In this document: in pieces, positions 10,498-20,000 of the stretch
Layout of the letters: the number at the start of each line of letters is the position of its first letter
Numbering within the stretch: the stretch's first letter is position 1
DNA from: Candidatus Zhuqueibacterota bacterium
Lineage (GTDB): Bacteria > Zhuqueibacterota > Zhuqueibacteria > Thermofontimicrobiales > Thermofontimicrobiaceae
Assembly: GCA_016783825.1 (NCBI GenBank)
Contig: JADHVV010000012.1
Coordinates: 1 to 42,455 of the forward strand
Reading direction: 5' to 3'
DNA: 42,455 nucleotides
Made by a program: the position numbers and the translations under genes
Notes under the pieces: model-generated
Databases searched by the model: none
Seen by the model: the letters and a program-made list of their open reading frames with translations, nothing else
What the model was told of the DNA's origin: nothing

Positions 10498-11922
10498 TTC
10501 AAGCAACACAACCGTTTCACAATGCGCCGTATGGGGAAACATATCAATTGGTTGAACACGCTTGATCCGAAAAGCTGATTCACACAATACTTTCAAATCC
10601 CTGGCAAGTGTGGCAGGATTGCAGGAGACATAAATAATTTTTGTTGGATTTAGTTGAATGATTTTTTCCGGCAGTTTCGGGTGCATGCCTGAACGAGGCG
10701 GATCGATGATCACTACGTCCGGTGTTTCGTACTGCTTTACAAAGCCCCCCGCATCTCTCAAAACTTTTAATAAATCACCCTGGATAAATTCACAATTGTT
10801 GATATCATTTATTAAACAATTCGTTTTCGCGTCTTCAATTGCCTGTGGAACAAGCTCAATACCAACTATTTTTTTCACAGCGTCAGAGATAAAAATTCCA
10901 ATGCTGCCGGTCCCGCCATATAAATCATAAACAACCTGTCTTTTATCAAACGCTCCCCATTCTTTTATCAACTGAAACATTTTTTCAGCCCCCAATGAAT
11001 TGGTTTGAAAAAATGAATTTGTCGAGATGCGGTATATTTTGTCTCCAAACTTTTCTTCAATATACCCTGGTCCGAAAATAATTCGTTCTGTTTCTCCAAA
11101 CGCAATCTGGGCTTTTTTTCGATTCACATTGTGAACGAACGTCGTAATAAAAGGGAACGTTTCTTTTAATGAACCGGCAAGCTCAACAGTAAGTTTTTCA
11201 CCTTCATGGTTTTCCGCAGTTACCAGGTTGACCATAAACTGCCCGGTTGTTTTTGCTTCCCGGAAAACAAGAAAGCGGTAAAAACCGGTGTGTCCTTTTG
11301 AAGCGTAAAGTCGCATCCCACTATCCCTGGTGAATGTACGAACAAAATTCAAAATCTCATTGCTGCGCTCCGACAACAAAAAACATTGATTTATATCCAG
11401 AACTTTGTCATACCTGCCAGGGATGTGTAAACCCAGCGCATAATTATTTTTAATGATTTGCGAACTTTGAATTTCTTTGTTAGTAAGCCAACGCTGATCA
11501 GAAAAGGAATATTCCATTTTATTTCGATAGAAAAATGTCTCAGGGGAAGGAAGTATTTCCTCCATTTCAATATCTGAAAATCCGCCAATGTGGATCAATG
11601 TCTCTTTAACCTGGCGCTGTTTCTGATTTAATTGTTCTTCATAAATCATATTTTGTAAACGGCATCCGCCGCAGGTGCCAAAATATTCACATCGGGGAGT
11701 TACTTCAAATGGAGAATGGAATAAAATTTTTGTAAGCCTTGCTTCTGCATAATTTTTTTTATTGCGCGTTATTTGCGCTTCCACCTTTTGAAGGGGTAAA
11801 ACGCCTTTGATGAGAATGGTAAAACCATCTATATGTGCAACTCCGGATCCGCCAAAAGCAAGTGATTCAATCGTTGCTTCTACTATTTCATTTCTTTTAA
11901 ATTTTGCTTGCATGCCACCCAC
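10492..11922 (-). CDS. rlmD: 23S rRNA (uracil-C5)-methyltransferase, RlmD/RumA family
   Basis: 476 aa; TRAM domain, Fe-S Cys motif CEYFGTCGGCRLQ, VYDLYGGTGSIGIFI, VIIDPPRSGMHPK, YVSCNPATLARDLKVL. Confidence 0.93.
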   Translation of the reverse strand: MGGMQAKFKRNEIVEATIESLAFGGSGVAHIDGFTILIKGVLPLQKVEAQITRNKKNYAEARLTKILFHSPFEVTPRCEYFGTCGGCRLQNMIYEEQLNQKQRQVKETLIHIGGFSDIEMEEILPSPETFFYRNKMEYSFSDQRWLTNKEIQSSQIIKNNYALGLHIPGRYDKVLDINQCFLLSERSNEILNFVRTFTRDSGMRLYASKGHTGFYRFLVFREAKTTGQFMVNLVTAENHEGEKLTVELAGSLKETFPFITTFVHNVNRKKAQIAFGETERIIFGPGYIEEKFGDKIYRISTNSFFQTNSLGAEKMFQLIKEWGAFDKRQVVYDLYGGTGSIGIFISDAVKKIVGIELVPQAIEDAKTNCLINDINNCEFIQGDLLKVLRDAGGFVKQYETPDVVIIDPPRSGMHPKLPEKIIQLNPTKIIYVSCNPATLARDLKVLCESAFRIKRVQPIDMFPHTAHCETVVLLER

Positions 11923-12264
11923 TTGTATTCAGTTGATACACTGTCTCGCGATAAAACAATTATAAAATTATATTTTTAAAAAATAATAACATAACCACTT
12001 ATTTTATTAATTGATATTTTCTTTATTTTGAAATTACTTTTATTTTCAAAGGGTTATGCCCGAATTTATGCTGTTTTTTTTCGGCATTGATTTTGTAACG
12101 TAATAAGCACCCTTATAAATTTCCTGGTTTAACATCTTTGAAAAAACATCTGTGATTAAAAATTAAACCAGGAATAAGTATTAATTAAGTGGAGATTTTT
12201 AACAAAATCTATCCAAATTAACAGCGAATTTGACCCGAATTCTTGCTGTTCCGCAATACGAGTT

Positions 12265-12315
12265 TGGGTTCTTTAGCAATCCCCTGTTGAAGAACCCATT
12301 TTTTTTAGGGGATTG
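12265..12315 (+). other. Interleaved inverted repeats: H-type pseudoknot or terminator/anti-loop structure
   Basis: Stem 1 TGGGTTCTT (12265-12273) / AAGAACCCA (12290-12298) is followed by T8. The stem-1 loop holds CAATCCCCT (12277-12285), perfectly complementary to AGGGGATTG (12307-12315). Confidence 0.6.
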
Positions 12316-12404
12316 GATTAAATAACTTGGACATTTTCAATTTCCCTAATATTGATAAAAAATGATTTGTGAGATCAAAATGTGTAGCTTATTTTATCCC
12401 CCCC

Positions 12405-15400
12405 TTATCTTGCTACTACTAATTTACCGATAGCCTCATCTTTTAAAGCTTTTTCCTGGTCTGTTGATTTTGCAAAGATTTTGTATAGGTAAACGCCATT
12501 TGCAAGAATGTCACCTTCCCTGTCCAGTCCATCCCAAAAAAAATGATTTAATCCTGAAACGCCGGGTAAATCTTCCAATGTCTGAACAAGGATTCCCCGC
12601 AATGTGTAAATCTTAATTTTTATTTCGCTGGACCGGCTGAGGACAAAAGTGAATGTTGTGTTGGAAGTAAATGGATTGGGGTAATTAAGCACATTTTTGA
12701 TTTCTAAAATATCTTCAGATATAACAGTGAAGTATGCGGTTGTCACAGAGGAATTGTTAAAATTGTCCCAGGCTTTTATGGTAATTTCATGATTGCCCTT
12801 GGGCAAGCCGAGATTTTCTTCGGTTAAACTTTCTTCCGATTGAGTTGTAGCGCTGTTTTTATAAGTCGAAAAATCATAAACCACTTTTCCTGCTTTATAA
12901 TTTCCTTCAAAATAATTAAAATAATCGGTCAGCATTATTTTATCGTTCTCATTTCCATCGATGACCATGGTGATGTTATGCCCGATATCGCCCACAATAT
13001 TTATCCCACTAATACTATCGGCGACTTCAACTTCCAACACTGACTTACTGCCGACTAAATTCCCATCAGCAAAATTTTGTCCCTGAAAACCAATTTTTAT
13101 GATTGGACCTTGCGCATCGGTCAAAATTGATGTGCCGCCGACAGCAAGTGAATCGCGGTAACCGATGCCATGATTTTGCTCATTTGCAAAATAAATTGAA
13201 ACTCGTCCCAGGTTACCGCCATAAGAAATATCTTTGGGCACAATAAATTTGCCGGTAAAATTTCCCTGACGCACTGAAACAGCGCCTCGGAAAATCGTAT
13301 TGCCTGGAGAGACATAATGAATCGGAGAAATTTCCTCCGTATCGTATGTTTTGCTTTTTCGCGAGTCAAGCACTCTTAATAAAGCTTTACCTTCAAAATC
13401 ATTAACATTCAATACCTGCCCGGTTACTTTTATTTGGCTCAAAGCTTTGAGCGTATCCGGTTCAAGAGATTTAATTTTTGCCTGGTAATGCGGCGCTGCC
13501 AACCGCATTGTCGGATCTCCGTAAATATGATATTTTTGGTCATTAGTGGAACTATAATTCCTGATTTTCGCTTTCATCAAAGCGACGCCAATTCTCTCTG
13601 TCGGTTCATTGGAATTATTAAATAGCTGATTGTAAAATTCCCTGTTCAAAGCAGTATTGTCCGAAGCATAAGCTAACCGGGCAGAAGTAAGGAAAGCAAT
13701 GCCACCGCGTCCTTTTGCTGCGAATAGTTTTTCAGCAAGGCCCTGCTCTAATGGATCGTCAAACCTGCCAAAATCACACGTTGCAGCCAACCACAGGGGC
13801 AGCTTATTTTCATTTTGAATTCGCTCGAAATCACGGCTTTCTTTTAAAACACGTTCATGCGCCCACAATGGCGGCGCTCCATGTCCAACATAATTTATGA
13901 TTAAAGTGCCTTTGTTTATTCTGCTTAATAGCGCTTCATTAGCTGCCGGTTTCATGATTCCAGAAGTGGACGGATCCTTTTCTGCCGGATATTCTATTAA
14001 ATAGATCTTCTCTTTCTCGAATGAATTGGGAACATAATTTTCAATGATGTATTCAGCATCCCGGGTGTGTATCGTTTCATTATTACTGTTACTGGTTAAT
14101 TCGTCATCGCCAACCATGGTTACAACGTTTCGCCAATCATCAAGAAAAAGTGATTGCTCTTCACTCCAATACGGTGTTTTTTCATAATTCAAAATTTTTT
14201 CAACAACGTTCTCTGTTTCTTCGGCAGATTGGACGGGGAACCTGCCAATCGCGAGATCGGGATTGCTATCATATCCACTGACAGTTACGAACCAATCATC
14301 TGATGTCCGGTTGCTGTTTTCGTTAAGCTCGGTTGTTTGATAGGGTGGCAGCCAATTCAGATCCGCATCCGCTTTGATGTTTAGGTAATCATAATCGCCA
14401 TCTCCGCAAAGCAGCACATATTTTGGGGATGGATTCCAATTTTCATAGGCAAATTTAATGAAGTCTCTCATTGCAGTTACATCAACCAATCCCCAAGAAA
14501 ATTCATTGTAGATATCAGAAATATTAACCACTTCTGTTTGTAAATTATCGCGTTGTTCTCTGTGCTGTTTAAGCGGCAAAACAGCTTGATAAAAATTTTC
14601 GTGGGTGATAATGATAAAATCAGCGCCTTTGTCAGCAGTGCGTAAATTAGCAAATGTAACCTGCTCGATGCTTTCGGGAGTACGAAAGGCTTCTGCTGAA
14701 ACAGCAATGTATCGATGCCTGGGAAACCCGGTTTCATCAGCCATAAAAGTAACAGTCCCCGAAGTAATCTCTGTATTGGTGAAAAATTTCATCTGCGTCC
14801 GATCGGTAACATCATAAATATCTATTTCATTACTGGTAAAATTTGTGATACGGTATTTCTGTTCACCATCCTCAAATTGAGAGAACCATAAAAAATCTTC
14901 TTCAGCAACGTATTGTTTTCGATACTGAACTTCAAACCAGTCCAAATAAGCCTGGCTCTCCTGTGTGTCGCCATTATACTGAATCTTTAAATTATTATAA
15001 CCTGACTCGGCTAATTGTAATGTTGTTGTCTTTTCAAAAGAATATAATTGATGACCGCTAAATGAGAATGAGCCAAACTGAACATTATTAAAAAATAAAT
15101 TAAAGCGATGTGTTCCTGAAGTCATGCCAAGACACCTAATTCGGAAATAAACGTTTTCATTTTTATTGCCGGCTTCAGGCAGATACAAACTGTAACCCTG
15201 TTCCTGGTGACCACCTGCCATTAACCTCCCGAACCAATCCAATCCCGACTCCAAAAAATTATTAAGATTATCCTCATCTTTGTAACGCCCCCAAAAACTA
15301 AAATTGGCATCCCTGTCCGGATTTGTAACCGCAGTTTTGGTTTCCACCCGTTTACCGTTTTTTCCGCTTCCCCAGGTCAGCCAATAGACATTCTCTTCAG

Positions 15401-16424
15401 TGTAATGATTAATATAATGCGCATAAAAATTACTGGTATCATGAAGCGGTTGCCAAAAATTCACCGGCACGCCATAAAATAAAATGTAATCAGAGATGCT
15501 GAAATTGTTATCATCTTCACCAATTACCCTGACCGCATTTTCGATAAGGCTGTCGGATCTGCTTGTTCTTATATCTCTGGGTAACTCCAAACCACCGTTA
15601 TTATAAATACGTAATGTTTTCGGATCGATAGAATTGATATCCACGCCTTTGCCTGTTAAATCGCTGCCGGAAATTTTGTAAATTCCTTCATTTTTAATTT
15701 TGATCTTAAACCAATTTTCGCCTTCAAAAAATGCTTTACTTCGATGGAGTTTCCGGGGGTGATCTTTCAACCAGTTTTTGGATACGGAATAATTTTCGAT
15801 TAATCCCTGGTAAAACTCATCATCTTTGGTGTCATTTATTTTATTTGAGGGCGCCGTATCGCCGATAAAATCAATCCTGAATAATATTTTATCGAGTACG
15901 TTGATGCTGTTGTTTGCAGGTATAAATTGTAAAGTATTTATCTTGATGGGAACTATTCGTTGATCACGAACAAAAGCCGGTTCTTCCAACTTCAAAATTT
16001 GTAAAGGAAAAGAATTAGAGCTGTTATAAATTTCCGAATTTGTTTCGTAAAAATATTGACCCTCACGGTTTATAACCGGCGCTGGCAATAGCTTACCATC
16101 CATTTTATGAAAATTTGTTGAAAGAATACTGGATTTAACTTCGGCATTAAGCGGGATACCGATGTTCACAATTTTTATCGGAACCAGTGGTTCACCCGGT
16201 TCACCGGATAATCTTGTCCGGTTGTTATTTATTCTAAAATATTTTTCATTCTTTAGCTCGACCGTGTCGATGAAATCAATTGTTGGCTCATAAAGAATGG
16301 TAACACCGTTACTTGTTGATTCAACAATTTTTAAATTTTCTTTTCCAAATATTTCTGCTGATGTTACCAAAAATAATATTATAAAAATTGTGTATTGCAT
16401 GTGGTTTCTTTTCAATTCTTTCAT
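12405..16424 (-). CDS. PorU-like C25 (gingipain-family) peptidase with FlgD-Ig/T9SS C-terminal domain (copy 1)
   Basis: 1339 aa; signal peptide; GDGDYDY, NYVGHGAPPLWAHERVL (His) and ATCDFGRFDDP (Cys); C-terminal LNYPNPFTSNTTFTF...KIYTLRGILV...FWDGLDREGDILANGVYLYKI. Confidence 0.85.
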   Translation of the reverse strand: MKELKRNHMQYTIFIILFLVTSAEIFGKENLKIVESTSNGVTILYEPTIDFIDTVELKNEKYFRINNNRTRLSGEPGEPLVPIKIVNIGIPLNAEVKSSILSTNFHKMDGKLLPAPVINREGQYFYETNSEIYNSSNSFPLQILKLEEPAFVRDQRIVPIKINTLQFIPANNSINVLDKILFRIDFIGDTAPSNKINDTKDDEFYQGLIENYSVSKNWLKDHPRKLHRSKAFFEGENWFKIKIKNEGIYKISGSDLTGKGVDINSIDPKTLRIYNNGGLELPRDIRTSRSDSLIENAVRVIGEDDNNFSISDYILFYGVPVNFWQPLHDTSNFYAHYINHYTEENVYWLTWGSGKNGKRVETKTAVTNPDRDANFSFWGRYKDEDNLNNFLESGLDWFGRLMAGGHQEQGYSLYLPEAGNKNENVYFRIRCLGMTSGTHRFNLFFNNVQFGSFSFSGHQLYSFEKTTTLQLAESGYNNLKIQYNGDTQESQAYLDWFEVQYRKQYVAEEDFLWFSQFEDGEQKYRITNFTSNEIDIYDVTDRTQMKFFTNTEITSGTVTFMADETGFPRHRYIAVSAEAFRTPESIEQVTFANLRTADKGADFIIITHENFYQAVLPLKQHREQRDNLQTEVVNISDIYNEFSWGLVDVTAMRDFIKFAYENWNPSPKYVLLCGDGDYDYLNIKADADLNWLPPYQTTELNENSNRTSDDWFVTVSGYDSNPDLAIGRFPVQSAEETENVVEKILNYEKTPYWSEEQSLFLDDWRNVVTMVGDDELTSNSNNETIHTRDAEYIIENYVPNSFEKEKIYLIEYPAEKDPSTSGIMKPAANEALLSRINKGTLIINYVGHGAPPLWAHERVLKESRDFERIQNENKLPLWLAATCDFGRFDDPLEQGLAEKLFAAKGRGGIAFLTSARLAYASDNTALNREFYNQLFNNSNEPTERIGVALMKAKIRNYSSTNDQKYHIYGDPTMRLAAPHYQAKIKSLEPDTLKALSQIKVTGQVLNVNDFEGKALLRVLDSRKSKTYDTEEISPIHYVSPGNTIFRGAVSVRQGNFTGKFIVPKDISYGGNLGRVSIYFANEQNHGIGYRDSLAVGGTSILTDAQGPIIKIGFQGQNFADGNLVGSKSVLEVEVADSISGINIVGDIGHNITMVIDGNENDKIMLTDYFNYFEGNYKAGKVVYDFSTYKNSATTQSEESLTEENLGLPKGNHEITIKAWDNFNNSSVTTAYFTVISEDILEIKNVLNYPNPFTSNTTFTFVLSRSSEIKIKIYTLRGILVQTLEDLPGVSGLNHFFWDGLDREGDILANGVYLYKIFAKSTDQEKALKDEAIGKLVVAR

Positions 16425-16459
16425 TTCAGTTGAACTCCATTTCAGTTTATACTAATCTT

Positions 16460-16786
16460 AAAGTGGTTTTGGTATTCATATTTAAAAATTGATTTTGGAG
16501 TGATGCGCAATCCATAAACAAGCTGTCCAAGAACTTGATTTTTCAGTTAAATTTGATGGGCTAAAGCCCATGCTTCTAGTGGTTGTTAAATCCCCGCCAT
16601 AAATGACGGGGTTAGTCAATTGATATTATGGTAGTTAATAACCATGACTATCCCCACCCTTCAGGGTGGGGTTTAAACAACTCATAACTTTCTGGGGCTT
16701 TTAGCCCCAAAATTTAAGCAGTAACCAAGTTCTTGGACAGCTTGTAAAAGGATTACATTCCAAAAGATAACACTCAAAACCACTTT
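16460..16786. repeat. Three-level nested inverted-repeat element upstream of PorU-like copy 1
   Basis: Outer AAAGTGGTTTTG (16460-16471) / CAAAACCACTTT (16775-16786). Middle 19-bp perfect TIR CAAGCTGTCCAAGAACTTG (16519-16537) / CAAGTTCTTGGACAGCTTG (16726-16744). Inner GGGCTAAAGCCCA / TGGGGCTTTTAGCCCC and CCCC-rich palindromes. Confidence 0.8.
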
Positions 16787-16829
16787 TGTATTTAAAACCT
16801 TAGTAACAAGCAAAATCTAAAAGTACCAT

Positions 16830-16873
16830 AACCTTATTACCTTATTTGACGAAAATAATAAGGTAATAAGGTT
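16830..16873. repeat. 17-bp perfect-stem hairpin
   Basis: AACCTTATTACCTTATT (16830-16846), 10-nt loop, AATAAGGTAATAAGGTT (16857-16873). Confidence 0.75.
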
Positions 16874-17075
16874 AAAATGTGTGGTTTATTATTATTTACT
16901 AAGGTTGAAAAGACCAAAAATAAGGTTTCAAAGATATTTAGCATTATAAACAATTTTTATATCTGATACTGGTGAACGATTAAGAAAATATTAATTTTTT
17001 GTGGTAACTCATAAATATTCACTACCTTGCGTCTCTGCGTCTTTGTGGTGAAAGAATTATTCATGTTAAAGAAAA

Positions 17076-20000
17076 TCACCTAACAACAACACACTTTTGT
17101 ATTTCATGCCTGAACAGACGCTGAGTTCCATTTGAACTGCGGGCAGATAGTTTATATAAATAGACACCATTTGCCAAAAGATCCTGATCCTGATCTAATC
17201 CATCCCAATAAAAATGGTTAAAACCCGAAAGCGCCTGCAAATTATTGATTGTACGGATCAATCTGCCTGATAGCGTATAAATTTTAATTTCAACATTACT
17301 ATCCAAATTGATCCAAAACGTAAATTCAGTCCCATCGGAAAATGGATTGGGATAATTCAATAAATCGCGGATCACCAGTTGATCGTCTGCAACAACTGTA
17401 AAATTTGTTTCAGTAAAAGAAGAATTATTGTTATTATCCCATGCCTTAATCCTGATTTCATGGCTTCCTTCATTAATATTCATCATGGGATAACGTATTT
17501 TGCCAACCGTATAGCTATCCAAATCGTACTGAAAATAATCTGTCACGTCAATTTTTTCGTTATCATCTAACATTAAAATAATTTTATGCCCAATATCCCC
17601 GGCGATATTAATGCCGCTTATTTTATCTTCAATTTTTATTTCTAATTCTGAATTGGGGGATACTAAACCGCCCGGCAAAAAATTTATACCAGTGAAGCCA
17701 ATATTTATAAGCGGACCTTGTTTGTCAACAAAGTTGGTTTCTGTGCCACCCACTGGAATCCCATCAACAAATCCAGAGCCTGCTTTGCTCTCATCCCAAT
17801 AGAGAACACTAAATCTTCCCTCATTACCACCGTAAGTAATATCTTTAGGAACGATAAATTGGGACACAAACTCATTATTCGTTTTTGAAACCGCGCCGCG
17901 AAAGATAGAATTTCCGGGTAATTTGTATTTGAAATAACGATTGCCCGTTACATGATAATTCCTTTCAATACGTGAATCATAGGCAGTAAAGATCAAATTC
18001 CCATCTGAAGATGAGTTTATACTTGACAAACTATCCATTGCCCCCTGTACTTTCATCTTTGTTAACGCCCGGATTGAGTCGGGAGAATAATCTGTTATTT
18101 GTAACTTCAGGGTTGGCATATTTAAGGTAAGCGTGGGATCTCCCAACAGGTGGTATATCTGGTCGTTTATGTAATTGCCCCTGGAATTTTTTGCAGCCAT
18201 TACCGCGTCCCCCAAACGCACCTGCCTGGTACTGGAAAACAATTGGTCATAAAAATTTCTATTCAGGCTGACACTTGGATCCGGATAAGCATTGCGGCAT
18301 GATGTGAAAGTTGCAATGGCGCCTCGACCATCCGCATTGATCAGTTCTTCGGCAAAGCTTTGGGAATATGGATTATCCCACTTGCCAAAATCACAAGTAG
18401 CAGCAATCCACAAAGCCTGGTGGGAGCCATTTTCAATACGGGGAAAGTCATCTGAAATGTGCAGCAGTCTTTCGTGAGCTAATAAATCCTCATTCGCATG
18501 CCCAATGAAATTAAAGATCAGACAACCATCATTGATTTGCCTTAATAATGCTTCAGTCGCTTTAGGTTTACGAATCCCGGAAATTGAAGCGCTTTTCACT
18601 GCCGGGTATTCGGTTAAATAAATTTTCTTTATGTTAAAACTTTTTGGAATATAATTCTCACACGTATATTCTGCTGTGGGGATGTGATCCGTAATTGGAT
18701 CAAAGCTCAAACCCTTCCAAAATTCATCATCAGCAGCCATTACAATGGTGTTGCTCCACTCGCCGAATTGCGGGTTATTTTTATACTCGATAATTTTCTT
18801 CACAACATTTATTGCCTGGTCAAAACTCTTTGCCGGAATTCTACCGATTGCCAGATCCATTAAATCATCATCCCCGGAAACACACACATACCAATCGTCT
18901 CGCGCCCGGCTGGTGTTTTCATTCAATTCTGATGTTTCAAAGGGTGGTATCCAATTGGGGTCATTGGGCGTAAGGTAATTTTTATAATCATAATCACCAT
19001 CGCCAAACAGCAAAACGTAAGCCGGTCTTGGCTGCCAATTTTCGAATGTAAACTTTATGAAATCACGAATAGCTGTTGGATCGGTCAAACCACAGGAGAA
19101 TTCGTCAAACACATCGCTGATTTTTACAACCACGGTTTTGAGGCTGTCGCAGTTTTCCCGCAAACTTTTTAACGGAAGTACAGCGTCATAAAAGTCATCA
19201 TAAGTGATAATGATAAAATCGGCGCCATCCTGCCAACTGCGCCAATTGGATGGAACATCTTTTGTAATATTCAACACCTTTTTAAATTTTTCAGGGGTGA
19301 CAGTTAGGTATCTTTTGGGAATGTTTGTCGAGGTTGTATCAAAGAATTCTACCGTGCCGTTATTTATGGTAGTGTTTTGGATTTGACTAACATCATTGAA
19401 TAAAGAAACATCGAATACAAAAATGTTGTCCGTTGAAAACGATTGGACAGAATACTTAAAAATTCCTGTTGAATCCGGGCTGTAAAATTCAAGCAAATCA
19501 TTGACTGCCATTAATTGCCGGTAGTAGTCCAGTTCAATCCAATCCATATAAGCCAGGCTGGCATCGTTCGTTATTTGGTAATCAATTTTTATTTTATTGT
19601 AACCATCAACAAGACCGGAATTAATTGTTGAGGAAAAATACTTTTTATTGACAATCACTTGCTCACGGGTGGACCCGTAAAAACCGGGACTTCTCTCAAA
19701 ATATACGTCGTTACAATAACAAACAAATTGATGATAATGATTGGAAATTCCTGCGACTTCCATTCGGATTGCTGTCGGTCTGTTGGGCACAGCTCCTTTT
19801 AAATTAAATTGGTAGATCCTTTGTCGCGCCTCTGTACTGAAATAATTTCCCAGCCAGCATGTTCCTGAATTAAGTAAATTTTTAAACTCGTTTTCGACAT
19901 AAATAAAATCAAGGAATTCTGTTACATTGGTAACTGGCAAAGTTGTGAAAACATTTCTTTTTTGTATGCGCTTCCCGGGATTTAAATCCTGCCAGTCTAA

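Noticed and set aside
17020-17060. CCTTGCGTCTCTGCGTCTTTGTGGTGAAA string
   Set aside because: Resembles a widespread bacterial intergenic repeat phrase; only a single copy here with no partner arm, so not reported as a separate element.
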